A stretch of DNA of 34,050 nucleotides from NCBI RefSeq assembly GCF_001515525.1, contig NZ_BCNQ01000050.1, positions 1 through 34,050 of the forward strand, read 5' to 3'. The stretch comes from Piscicoccus intestinalis NBRC 104926 (GTDB taxonomy: Bacteria; Actinomycetota; Actinomycetes; Actinomycetales; Dermatophilaceae). Positions 16,540 to 24,150 of the stretch are shown in pieces (position 1 is the stretch's first letter; each line of letters opens with the position of its first letter). A model generated the notes under the pieces. It was given only the letters and a program-made list of their open reading frames with translations, was not told the DNA's origin and ran no database searches. The position numbers were made by a program, and so were the translations under genes.

Positions 16540-17540
16540 TGGCTGCGTCACGCGGGTCGAAGAGCCCGGCGATCCTCGTCGAGGCCGGTCCGGTGGAGGT
16601 GCGGGTCAGCAACCCGGACCGCGTCTACTTTCCGCAGCTCGGGGTCACGAAGCGAGATCTCGTCGACTATTACCTGGCGGTCGACGACGGCATCGTGCGC
16701 GCGCTGCGGGAGCGGCCGTGCATGCTGCACCGCTTTCCCGAGGGGCTGACCGGCGAGAAGGTGCACCAGAAGCGGGTGCCGCGCGGTGCCCCACCCTGGT
16801 TGGAGACCGTGCGCGTCTACTTCCCGCGGTTCGGGCGCACCGCCGACGAGCTGTGCGTCACCCACATCGGCGCGGTGATCTGGGCCGTGCAGATGTCGAC
16901 CGTCGAGTTCCATCCCTGGAACAGCCGGCGCGCCGACGTCGAACGCCCCGACGAGTGGCGCATCGACCTCGACCCCGGCCCGGACTGCGACTGGCCGCGG
17001 GTGCAGCGGGTGGCCGGCGTCGCCCACGAGGTGCTCGACGAGCTCGGCGCCGTCGGCTGGCCGAAGACCAGCGGAGGCCGCGGCCTGCACATCTATGTGC
17101 GGATCGCGCCCGACCACGGGTTCGCCGACGTACGCCGGGCCGCGCTCGCGTTCGCCCGCGAGGTCGAGCGCCGCGCCCCCGACGACGTCACGACGACCTG
17201 GTGGCGCAAGGACCGCGACCCGGCCGCGCTCTTCGTCGACTACAACCAGAACGCTCGCGACCACACGATCGCCGCCGCCTACTCCGTGCGCGGCACCGAG
17301 CGGGCCACCGTCTCCGCGCCGGTGACGTGGGACGAGATCGACGACTGCGAGCCCGACGACTTCACCGTGCTCACCATGCCGGCCCGCTACGAGCGCCTCG
17401 GTGACCTGCACGACGGCATCGACGAGGCGGTGTTCGACATCGCGCCGCTGCTGGAGTGGGCCGAGCGCGACGACGCGCAGGGGCTGAGCACGGACGACCC
17501 CGAGCCGCCGGAGGCCGAGGCCGAACCCGAGATCTCGTAG
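16539..17540 (+). CDS. stand-alone LigD-type primase-polymerase (PolDom)
   Basis: A 333-residue archaeo-eukaryotic primase family enzyme equal to the polymerase domain of the bacterial NHEJ ligase LigD. It carries VSNPDRVYFPQLGVTKRDL and RPCMLHRFPEG near the N-terminus and QMSTVEFHPWNSR. The catalytic metal residues are D143 and D145 in RIDLDPGP; KTSGGRGLHIYV (176-187) contains the SxGxxxH-type nucleotide-binding loop, and D234 in LFVDYNQN is the third acidic residue. It extends DNA or RNA primers at breaks and gaps, often adding ribonucleotides (family knowledge). No ligase or nuclease domain and no ku gene are present here, so it resembles mycobacterial PolD1/PolD2. The C-terminal 30 residues are acidic. 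The start is set by the repeat-borne -10 and ATG. Confidence 0.9.
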   Translation: MAASRGSKSPAILVEAGPVEVRVSNPDRVYFPQLGVTKRDLVDYYLAVDDGIVRALRERPCMLHRFPEGLTGEKVHQKRVPRGAPPWLETVRVYFPRFGRTADELCVTHIGAVIWAVQMSTVEFHPWNSRRADVERPDEWRIDLDPGPDCDWPRVQRVAGVAHEVLDELGAVGWPKTSGGRGLHIYVRIAPDHGFADVRRAALAFAREVERRAPDDVTTTWWRKDRDPAALFVDYNQNARDHTIAAAYSVRGTERATVSAPVTWDEIDDCEPDDFTVLTMPARYERLGDLHDGIDEAVFDIAPLLEWAERDDAQGLSTDDPEPPEAEAEPEIS

Positions 17541-17626
17541 GCCACCGGTCCCGACAGCCGCGCGGCCGTCCGGCCACGCGATGCGCGGGACCCGACTGCC
17601 GACCGGACGGCGGCGCAGGCGCGAAC

Positions 17627-17688
17627 CTCGGGCGTCAATCTCGGGCGCGAATCTCGCGCTACCTCGGACGCGAACCTCGGGCGCGACC
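17627..17688. repeat. five imperfect ~13-bp units upstream of the SDR gene
   Basis: Units CTCGGGCGTCAAT, CTCGGGCGCGAAT, a shortened CTCGCGCTAC, CTCGGACGCGAAC and CTCGGGCGCGACC, ending 30 bp from the SDR start. Confidence 0.7.
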
Positions 17689-17718
17689 GGGTCGCCGCGA
17701 ATCCGGCATCCTGGGGCG

Positions 17719-18585
17719 ATGCACCCCGTTCAGCCTCGCGTCGTCGTCATTACCGGAGCCGGTTCGGGCCTGGGCCGGGCGATGGCGCTCGCCCTCGCCC
17801 GCGGCGGCCACGCCCTCGCGCTCGCGGGCCGCCGCCGCGAGGCGCTGGAGGAGACGGCCGCACTCGCCGCCGCGGCCGCCAGCGAGGACACCGCCCGAGC
17901 CGCCCGCGACATAGACGCCGCGACCGCTCGCGACGCCGGCGACCCGGACGCCACCGAGCCCACCGACCCGAACGCCAGCGAGGCCGGGCAAATCCTCGTC
18001 GTGCCAACCGATGTCACGGTCGCGGGTGACGCGGACCGGCTCGTGGAGGCGGCGGTCACCGCCTACGGTCGGCTCGACGCGCTGGTCAACAACGCGGGCA
18101 CCGGTGTCGGCGGCGGCACGATCGACGAGATCGACGACGCGGCCTGGGAGCAGGCGGTCGCGGTCAACCTCACCGGCTACTTCCGGTGCGCTCGCGCCGC
18201 GTGGCGCCAGATGCGCGCGCAGAACCCGAGCGGCGGCCGCATCATCAACAACGGCTCGATCGCCGCGCAGGTCCCGCGCGTCGGGGGCCTGGCGTACGCG
18301 ACGACCAAGCACGCTGTCTCCGGGCTGACGAAGTCGCTGGAGATCGACGGGCGCGGCCTCGGAATCCGGTGCACCCAGATCGATATCGGCAACGCGAGCA
18401 CCGCGATGACCGCGCGAATGGGTGAGGGCATCGCCCAACCCGACGGTTCCAGGCGCGTCGAGCCCACCTTCGATCCCGGGCACGTCGGTGAGCTGGTGCG
18501 CTATGTCGTCGAGTTGCCGCTGGACGTGACCATGCCGTTCGCCACCGTTGCCTCTGCCGAAATGCCTTGGTTGGCAAGGGGTTAG
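17719..18585 (+). CDS. short-chain dehydrogenase/reductase
   Basis: A 288-residue classical SDR. The cofactor loop TGAGSGLGRA is at 12-21. NNAG is at 124-127, catalytic Asn150, Ser180 (NNGSIAA), Tyr193 and Lys197 (YATTK). A ~35-residue Ala/Asp/Glu-rich insert (about 54-90) separates the first Rossmann half from VVPTDVT and is unusual in this family. The substrate is unknown; by pattern it oxidises or reduces an alcohol/ketone using NAD(P). CATCCT lies 6 bases before the ATG. No clear operon partner is seen. Confidence 0.9.
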   Translation: MHPVQPRVVVITGAGSGLGRAMALALARGGHALALAGRRREALEETAALAAAAASEDTARAARDIDAATARDAGDPDATEPTDPNASEAGQILVVPTDVTVAGDADRLVEAAVTAYGRLDALVNNAGTGVGGGTIDEIDDAAWEQAVAVNLTGYFRCARAAWRQMRAQNPSGGRIINNGSIAAQVPRVGGLAYATTKHAVSGLTKSLEIDGRGLGIRCTQIDIGNASTAMTARMGEGIAQPDGSRRVEPTFDPGHVGELVRYVVELPLDVTMPFATVASAEMPWLARG

Positions 18586-18752
18586 CGCGGGGCGCCGAGT
18601 ATTCGTCAATCACGCACATTCTTTCGACGGTTCACGTCATTGTTTTCCACGCCGCCGCGTGCGCACATGCGAATTCGACGTGTTCCACATAATGGGCCGA
18701 ACGCGTGACTATGGTGATTCGACAGAATGGTCGCGCCTGGCGAGGGGGACTC

Positions 18753-19430
18753 GTGAGCGAACCGATTTCCGCACAAGAGGTCAACCGTCAGTTGCGCGGT
18801 CTGCGCGCGATCGAACGGGTGCGCGACGTGGTCGACGACCGCTTCGAACTCGAGGTCCAGCGGGCGGTGTGCTCCGGCGCGCCCTACCCCGTCGACCGGC
18901 TCCGCGCCCGGCTCACCGGCCTCGGCGAGGGCCGCGAGCCGCGAGTCCGGTTGCTGTTCGAGCTCTTCGACCGGGGCGCGCTCGACCTGCACGCCCTCGC
19001 CGACGCGCCCGCCACCTGCTTCTTCCTCGGCGCGACGAGCCGCTACCACCGCCCGCTGGACGACTGGCTGCGGCTGCTGCGCCGGGTCGCCACGACCGGC
19101 CGGGGTGCACAGGGGCCGCGCGAGCACGGCATAGACGCCGAGCTCTGGACCGCCGGTGACCTGCTCTGGAGCCCGTCCCCGACCCAGGTGCGGGCCCACG
19201 CCGACTACCTGACGATCATGCTCGGCCGCCGCGTCGGCGTCTGGCGCGCCCGCACCGGCGCCCACCCGCTGCCCCCGCTCGCCGTCGACCGCTGCTCACC
19301 GGGTTCGCCGCGCTGGGTCGTCGATCCCGCCGTGCTCGACCTGGCCGACGCCGTGCTCGAGGTCGAGGGGGAGGCGGTCGACCGCCGCGCCCCGCTCTTG
19401 CCGCGCCCGCGCCACGTCGTCGAGCGCTGA
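18753..19430 (+). CDS. conserved-looking hypothetical protein
   Basis: A 225-residue soluble protein with no family recognised. The GTG start has a strong GAGGGGG ribosome site six bases upstream, which is uncommon here and argues it is a real gene. The N-terminal part (about 5-75) is helical and charged; the middle contains RLLFELFDRGALDLHALADA and YHRPLDDWLRLLRRV; the C-terminus is proline- and arginine-rich. There are no membrane segments, metal motifs or signal peptide. Codon use is like its neighbours, with G/C at third positions. The upstream 18586-18752 stretch is less GC-rich and includes TATGGT at 18710-18715, a possible -10. Confidence 0.7.
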   Translation: MSEPISAQEVNRQLRGLRAIERVRDVVDDRFELEVQRAVCSGAPYPVDRLRARLTGLGEGREPRVRLLFELFDRGALDLHALADAPATCFFLGATSRYHRPLDDWLRLLRRVATTGRGAQGPREHGIDAELWTAGDLLWSPSPTQVRAHADYLTIMLGRRVGVWRARTGAHPLPPLAVDRCSPGSPRWVVDPAVLDLADAVLEVEGEAVDRRAPLLPRPRHVVER

Positions 19431-19530
19431 CCGCCACGTCGAACGGGCGCCGCCGCGGTCGACTTCAGGCCCGCCGCAACAGGCCGAATGGTTCACCGAG
19501 ACCGACCGGATGCGAGACGAGAGACGGGGC

Positions 19531-20022
19531 ATGGACGCTGCGTTCGAGACACAACAGCGCCGATCGACCAGCCTGGGCTGGCGGTTTCGGCACAGCCTGT
19601 GGATGATTCCGGCGTTCGTCGGAATCGGCGCGCTGGCCTGGGTGAGTTTCGTCTACGTCGCCGCACGCACCCGACGCCGCTCCTGGATCGGCATCGCCGT
19701 GTTCTTCGTGGTCGCGGGCGCGGTCGCGGCATTCATGCCGGAGACCGAGAACAACGTCTCCGGCGGAATGCTCGTCTTCGTCTGGGCCGCAGCGATCGTC
19801 ACCGCCCTCCTGCTCAACCCCTCCTACCACGAATGGCTCGCGCAGCGAGATCAGTCAGGGTCCACCGCATCGGGGCCCAGCGCATCGGGGCCCAGCGCAT
19901 CGGGATCCACGGCAACGGGACCGCAGGACACTCGGCCCGGCGCCCCGGGATCGACGGCCCCCGGCTCGACCGGCCCGGTGTTCGGCGCGAGCGGCCGCTG
20001 GGAACACCCTGACCAGCCCTGA
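19531..20022 (+). CDS. small membrane protein with repetitive C-terminus
   Basis: A 163-residue protein with three hydrophobic segments (about 24-42, 50-66, 73-95) and then NPSYHEWLAQRD and a low-complexity tail. Codons around 19864-19923 are four 15-bp units encoding T/S-A-S/T-G-P/S pentapeptides, so the tail is a growing repeat. The ATG at 19531 follows ACGGGG; an alternative start is 7 codons earlier. No family recognised. Its stop codon lies in the second unit of the decamer array. Confidence 0.65.
   Translation: MDAAFETQQRRSTSLGWRFRHSLWMIPAFVGIGALAWVSFVYVAARTRRRSWIGIAVFFVVAGAVAAFMPETENNVSGGMLVFVWAAAIVTALLLNPSYHEWLAQRDQSGSTASGPSASGPSASGSTATGPQDTRPGAPGSTAPGSTGPVFGASGRWEHPDQP
19864..19923. 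repeat. four in-frame 15-bp units inside the membrane-protein gene
   Basis: Unit consensus AGCGCATCGGGGCCC, diverging in the third and fourth copies. It encodes pentapeptides of the SASGP type. Confidence 0.8.
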
Positions 20023-20090
20023 CCAGCCCTGACCAGCACTGATGCGCCCTGACCAGCACTGATGAGCACGGACCAGCCCTGACGAGCACT
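20011..20090. repeat. eight phased 10-bp units
   Basis: The unit is GACCAGCCCT or GACCAGCACT with some substitutions, repeated eight times without a shift of phase. It begins in the last codons of the membrane-protein gene and fills most of the gap between two convergent genes. Confidence 0.85.
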
Positions 20091-20116
20091 GCTGAACCGG
20101 CGGGGATGGTCGGGCG

Positions 20117-20638
20117 TCAGGCGATGAGGGCGGCGGCGCCGAGGGCGCGCCGGGTGCGGTCCTGGGGGCCGTAGACGCCGACGAGGTGCCAGTCGGGCCG
20201 GCCGCGCAGTGCGCCGCTGAGGAAGTCGTAGACCTGGTCGGCGTCCACCTCGGCGCGCCAGACGGTGTTGACGATGCCGTCGCGGGTCTCGGACCACGAC
20301 GCCCCGGCCGCACACCAGGAGCGCGTCACCGAGGCGACCCGGGTGGCGGGCACGTCGTCGTCGAGGCGGATGACCGACAGGCTCAGGTCGCCCGGTTCGG
20401 CGATGCCGACGATCACCGGCTCCCCCGAGCCCGAGCCCGAGCCCGAGCCGGAACCGGAGCCCGAGCCGCAATCGGGGTCGGTCGCGACGATGTCGCCCAC
20501 GGCGAGCGGGGCGAAGAACGACGAGGTCAGGAGCCGGTAACGGTTGTCACCGACTCGCGTGGCCGAGAGCCGTTCGTCGTCGGGCTGCAGCGCGCGGGGT
20601 CGCAGCGACAGTCGCACCGAGGTCACTTTGGCAGTCAC
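20117..20638 (-). CDS. DUF4265-like protein with Gly-Ser linker
   Basis: A 173-residue soluble protein. The N-terminal RLSATRVGDNRYRLLTSSFF followed by APLAVGDIVATDPD resembles the DUF4265 fold (a domain of unknown role). Residues 58-72 are a Gly-Ser dipeptide run, encoded by a 6-bp repeat at about 20421-20465, in an expected loop. The C-terminal half (RAEVDADQVYDFLSGALRGR) appears to be a small second domain. The GTG at 20638 is preferred because CAGACT lies 7 bases upstream; a longer frame exists. No partner or substrate can be suggested. Confidence 0.65.
   Translation of the reverse strand: MTAKVTSVRLSLRPRALQPDDERLSATRVGDNRYRLLTSSFFAPLAVGDIVATDPDCGSGSGSGSGSGSGSGEPVIVGIAEPGDLSLSVIRLDDDVPATRVASVTRSWCAAGASWSETRDGIVNTVWRAEVDADQVYDFLSGALRGRPDWHLVGVYGPQDRTRRALGAAALIA
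20421..20466. repeat. hexamer repeat coding Gly-Ser
   Basis: GAGCCC/GAGCCG units (plus strand) with a few substitutions, encoding the Gly-Ser run of the gene on the minus strand. Confidence 0.75.
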
Positions 20639-20645
20639 GGCGCCT

Positions 20646-20651
20646 AGTCTG
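20646..20651 (-). promoter_or_regulatory. leaderless-type -10 of the DUF4265-like gene
   Basis: Minus strand CAGACT followed by 7 bases and the GTG at 20638; the same hexamer serves the aminotransferase gene. Confidence 0.45.
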
Positions 20652-20779
20652 CTCCTTCCCGATCCGGGCCTCGTGGGCGGTTCCACACATGGGGGCGCCG
20701 CGCCGCCGACCGCGACGCGGCGCCGGGGTCGAGCGCCCGAGGGGCCCGACCCGTCTCCGGCTAAACCGAAGGCAGAGAG

Positions 20780-21511
20780 TCAGTTTCCGAACATGTTGTC
20801 GAGCAGTCCGCCGCCGCGGTTGCCCCCGCCACCGGAGCTGTGGTGCGGCTGCATGTTCTCCGAGGGCTGCACGAGCACGTGGCCCTGGCCGCCGAACGCC
20901 ATCTGCAGGGTCTCGCCGGAGCCGCCGCGCAGCATCGAGCCGAGTCCGCCGGTGTCGACGCGCACGTCCATGCGCACCCCGGAGGTCCACATCACGACGG
21001 CCTGCGGGTCGCCGAACGTCGGCGCGGAGCCCACGTCGAGGGCGACGGGCTCGCCGCGGGTGGTGACGGCGACGTAGCCGGTGCCGCGCAGCGAGACGTT
21101 GTACAGGTCACCGGTCATGATCGCGCCGCGGGCCTGCACGCGGTGGATGTCCCAGTCGATCCTGTCGTCGAACGCGAGGATGTTGCGGCCGTTGACGGAG
21201 ATCATGTCGTTCTCCAGGTAGAGCACCTGCACGTCGGTGGCCTGGTCGGCGACGAACAGCTCGCCCTGCCCGGAGCACTTCATCAGCGGCACGCCCTCGC
21301 CGGTCGCGGCCTGCTTGAGCAGCCGCCCCAGCCCGCCGGAGCCCTTGTTCTCGAATCGGAGGTCGCCCTGGTAGGCGACCATCGCTCCGGCCTTGGCCCA
21401 CACCGGGCCGCGGCCCAGCACGATCTTGAGCATTTTGGCGTTCTGCCGCGTGAACGGCTCGCTCGCCTGCTGCTCCGCGTACTGCTCGAACAGCGCCCCG
21501 TGAATTGCCAT
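20780..21511 (-). CDS. AIM24-family protein
   Basis: A 243-residue protein of the AIM24/TIGR00266 family, beta-rich trimer-type proteins of uncertain role. The motifs KMLKIVLGRGPVWAKAGAMVAY, GQGELFVAD and FGGQGHVLVQPSENM fit the family. The C-terminal 25 residues form a Gly/Asn-rich tail. The start is well supported by AGAGGAACG just before the ATG at 21511. No operon partner is obvious; the DUF4265-like gene lies downstream on the same strand, 142 bp away. Confidence 0.85.
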   Translation of the reverse strand: MAIHGALFEQYAEQQASEPFTRQNAKMLKIVLGRGPVWAKAGAMVAYQGDLRFENKGSGGLGRLLKQAATGEGVPLMKCSGQGELFVADQATDVQVLYLENDMISVNGRNILAFDDRIDWDIHRVQARGAIMTGDLYNVSLRGTGYVAVTTRGEPVALDVGSAPTFGDPQAVVMWTSGVRMDVRVDTGGLGSMLRGGSGETLQMAFGGQGHVLVQPSENMQPHHSSGGGGNRGGGLLDNMFGN

Positions 21512-21713
21512 CGTTCCTCTTCCCCTGACCGCCCGCCCCCGGTTGGGCGGAACGGCACCAACCGTAGGCACACGAACCCGTGCGTGGGGGGAGTGCGCGC
21601 GCGATCCCGGCAACGACCAGGGCCATCCCCGAGACCCGGCTCCAGGACGACCCGCGTCCGCCCACCCGTACCATCAGGGAGACGACCCGCGCCGAGGGAG
21701 AAGGAGCGCGCCG

Positions 21714-22562
21714 ATGCGCCTGGCGACGATCATCGATGGACACCCGACGCCCGCGGTGGTCGGGCCGCGCGGAGTGGCGCCGGTCGGCGAACTCGGTGAC
21801 TTCGCCGGCGAGACGATGGCGCTGCTGGCGCACTGGCCGGCGGTGGAGCAGGCGGCCGAACGGGCTCCGGAGTCGGTGTGGCGGCCCCGCGAGAGCGTCA
21901 CCTTCACGGTGCCCTACCGGCGGCCGCGCAAGATCTGGGGCATCGGACTGAACTACGCCGACCACGCCGCCGACCTCTCCGAGAAGGCCCCCGACCAGCC
22001 CGCCTCCTTCATCAAGGGCGACCACACGATCGCCGGCCCGGACAGCCCGATCGTCATCCCGTGGCAGAGCGAACGCACCACCGCGGAGGCCGAACTCGGG
22101 CTCGTCATCGGCCGCGAGGCCCGCGACGTGTCGGAGGCGGACGCGCTGGATTACGTGTGGGGCGTGACGCCGATCCTCGACCAGACGGCCGAGGACATCC
22201 TCCGGCTCAACCCCCGATTCCTCACCCGCTGTAAGAACTTCGAGACGTTCTTCGTGTTCGGGCCGGAACTGGTGCCGATGAGCGAGGTGCTCGACACCTT
22301 CGGCTCGCTCGCCGACATCGAGGTGACCACGATCGTCGAGCGCGACGGACGACAGGAGCGGCGCACCAACGTCGTCGCGAACATGACCCACAGCCCGGCG
22401 TCGCTCGTGGCCTTCCACAGCCAGATGATGCCGCTGTTCCCCGGCGACATCATCTCCACCGGCACCCCGGGCGCCATCGTCATCGCCGACGGCGACGTCG
22501 CGCGCGCCGACATCCCCGGCATCGGGCAGCTGCGCACGAGTGTGGTGGCCCAGGCCCGCTGA
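21714..22562 (+). CDS. fumarylacetoacetate hydrolase family protein
   Basis: A 282-residue member of the FAH superfamily, metal-dependent C-C hydrolases or decarboxylases of aromatic and keto-acid breakdown. Residues KIWGIGLNYADHA open the core. E125 and E127 (AEAELGLVIG) are in the place of the metal-binding E-x-E, and D156 or D161 (PILDQTAED) of the third ligand. PGDIISTGTPGA is the family signature near the C-terminus. The loop that normally reads GYTVxNDVSARD is altered here to WGVTPILDQTAEDIL, so substrate use may differ. GAGAAGGAG upstream is a good ribosome site. The next gene is the MalY-type aminotransferase, 54 bp on, with its own -10. Confidence 0.88.
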   Translation: MRLATIIDGHPTPAVVGPRGVAPVGELGDFAGETMALLAHWPAVEQAAERAPESVWRPRESVTFTVPYRRPRKIWGIGLNYADHAADLSEKAPDQPASFIKGDHTIAGPDSPIVIPWQSERTTAEAELGLVIGREARDVSEADALDYVWGVTPILDQTAEDILRLNPRFLTRCKNFETFFVFGPELVPMSEVLDTFGSLADIEVTTIVERDGRQERRTNVVANMTHSPASLVAFHSQMMPLFPGDIISTGTPGAIVIADGDVARADIPGIGQLRTSVVAQAR

Positions 22563-22604
22563 GCTCGTCGACCGCCCGCGCTCGGCGGCCCGCTGCGCAC
22601 CCGC

Positions 22605-22610
22605 CAGACT
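22605..22610 (+). promoter_or_regulatory. leaderless-type -10 of the aminotransferase gene
   Basis: CAGACT is followed by 6 bases (all G) and the ATG at 22617. The G-run could also act as a ribosome site. Confidence 0.4.
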
Positions 22611-22616
22611 GGGGGG

Positions 22617-23789
22617 ATGAACGACTTCTCGCGCCTGGACGCCATCACCGTCGAGCAGCTGCGCGCCGCCGGCAGCACGAAGTGGACGACGCACCCCGAC
22701 ACCATCGGGGCGTGGATCGCGGAGATGGATTTCGGTATCGCCGAACCCATCACCAGCGCCCTGCACGAGGTCGTCGACCAGGCGCGGTTCGGTTACAACC
22801 CGCCCTCGCTCGTCGCCGATCTCGGCCGGGCCTACGCCGAATTCAGCGCTCGCCGCTACGGACTGGGCCCCGACCCGGAGATGGTGCGGCCGCTGCCCGA
22901 TGTGCTGGCCGGCATGGCCGCGATCATCGACCACTACACGCCGGCGGGCAGCGCGGTCATCGTGCCGACGCCCGCGTACATGCCGTTCCTGCTGCTGCCC
23001 GACTGGTGGGGAGACCGTGAGGTCATCCAGGTGCCGATGGCCCGCGACGGCGACCGGTGGGTCTACGACCTCGACGCGATCGGCGCGGCCTTCGACGCGG
23101 GCGCGCACCTGCTCACGCTGTGCAACCCGCACAACCCGATCGGGCGGGTGCTGACGCGGGAGGAGATGCTCGCGATCGCCGATGTCGTCGAGGCCAAGGG
23201 CGGGCTGGTGTTCAGCGACGAGATCCACGCGCCGCTGGTCTACCCCGGCTCCCAGCACGTGCCGTACGCGAGCCTCGACGAGCGGACCGCCGCGCACACG
23301 ATCACCGCGACCTCGGCGAGCAAGTCGTTCAACCTCGCGGGCCTGAAGTGCGCGCAGATCGTGTTCAGCAACCCCGAGCACCGGGCCACGTGGGCCAAGG
23401 CGGGGCGCTGGGTGGAGCAAGGGGTGTCGCTGCCGGGCATCGTCGCGAACATCACGGCCTACCGCGAGGGCGACCCGTGGCTGCTGGAGACGCTGGCCTA
23501 CCTCGATCGCAACCGCAAGGCGCTGACCGGCCTCGTCGCCGACAAGCTGCCCGGCGTGCGCTATTCGGAGCCGGAGGGCACCTACCTCGCGTTGCTCGAC
23601 TTCCGCGAGACGGGCCTGGGCGACAACCCCGCCGCCGTCTTCCAGGAGGAGGTCAAGGTCGTGCTCACCCCCGGACCGGCGTGCGGCGAGGCGGGTCGCG
23701 GCTTCGCGCGGCTCAACTTCGGCACCCCGCTGCCGGTGCTCGAGGAGATCATCGACCGCATCGGCCGCGTCCTCGCCGCCCGCGCCTGA
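22617..23789 (+). CDS. PLP-dependent aminotransferase/C-S lyase, MalY/PatB type
   Basis: A 390-residue fold-type I PLP enzyme. The PLP lysine is K236 in ATSASKSFNLAGLKCA, and the PLP-pairing Asp201 is in VFSDEIHAPLVY. CNPHNPIGRVLT and the N-terminal WIAEMDFGIAEPI match cystathionine beta-lyases (MalY/PatB) more closely than plain aspartate aminotransferases. It could break cystathionine to homocysteine in methionine synthesis or desulfurise cysteine. The sequence does not decide this. Its 3' end faces repeat copy D and the first glycoside hydrolase gene. Confidence 0.9.
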   Translation: MNDFSRLDAITVEQLRAAGSTKWTTHPDTIGAWIAEMDFGIAEPITSALHEVVDQARFGYNPPSLVADLGRAYAEFSARRYGLGPDPEMVRPLPDVLAGMAAIIDHYTPAGSAVIVPTPAYMPFLLLPDWWGDREVIQVPMARDGDRWVYDLDAIGAAFDAGAHLLTLCNPHNPIGRVLTREEMLAIADVVEAKGGLVFSDEIHAPLVYPGSQHVPYASLDERTAAHTITATSASKSFNLAGLKCAQIVFSNPEHRATWAKAGRWVEQGVSLPGIVANITAYREGDPWLLETLAYLDRNRKALTGLVADKLPGVRYSEPEGTYLALLDFRETGLGDNPAAVFQEEVKVVLTPGPACGEAGRGFARLNFGTPLPVLEEIIDRIGRVLAARA

Positions 23790-23821
23790 GCCCAGCGTCA
23801 ACGCCACGTCAACGTCACCGT

Positions 23822-23907
23822 CAACGACCGTGAAAACTGCGTGTCACGGTGAGAACTGCAGTCCGAACCGCAGTTCCGACCACGACACGCAGTTTTCACG
23901 GTCGTTG
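23822..23907. repeat. palindromic repeat element, copy D, with extended arms
   Basis: The same core as copies A-C and the same 10-nt loop (23860-23869). The outer arms here are a perfect 24-bp inverted pair (23822-23845 with 23884-23907), 9 bp longer than the element elsewhere. It lies in the 361-bp gap between two convergent genes; nothing else in 23790-24150 was recognised. Confidence 0.9.
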
Positions 23908-24150
23908 GGCCGCGGTCGGCGGGTCGCCCTTGGCGAGGCACGGCCCGTGAACGGAAGGGGCCGGCAGTGACGCGGTGCGTCGCGCTACTGCCGGCGAGGG
24001 GTGCCGGCGGGGAGAGGTGCCGGCAGGGAGGGGCATGGTGAGATCAGCCGGAGGGAGTGCCGACCTCGGTTCGTGGCGGGTTCCGGCGGCTCGCGGCCAC
24101 ACCGGCTCCCGGTGGAAGGGCGCGGGTCGAGACCGACCCTCGCCGAAGAC

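Noticed and set aside
21108-23807. Open frame of 899 codons on the minus strand opposite the FAH and aminotransferase genes
   Set aside because: Same reason: composition is that of an antisense shadow, and the real genes on the plus strand have all family motifs.
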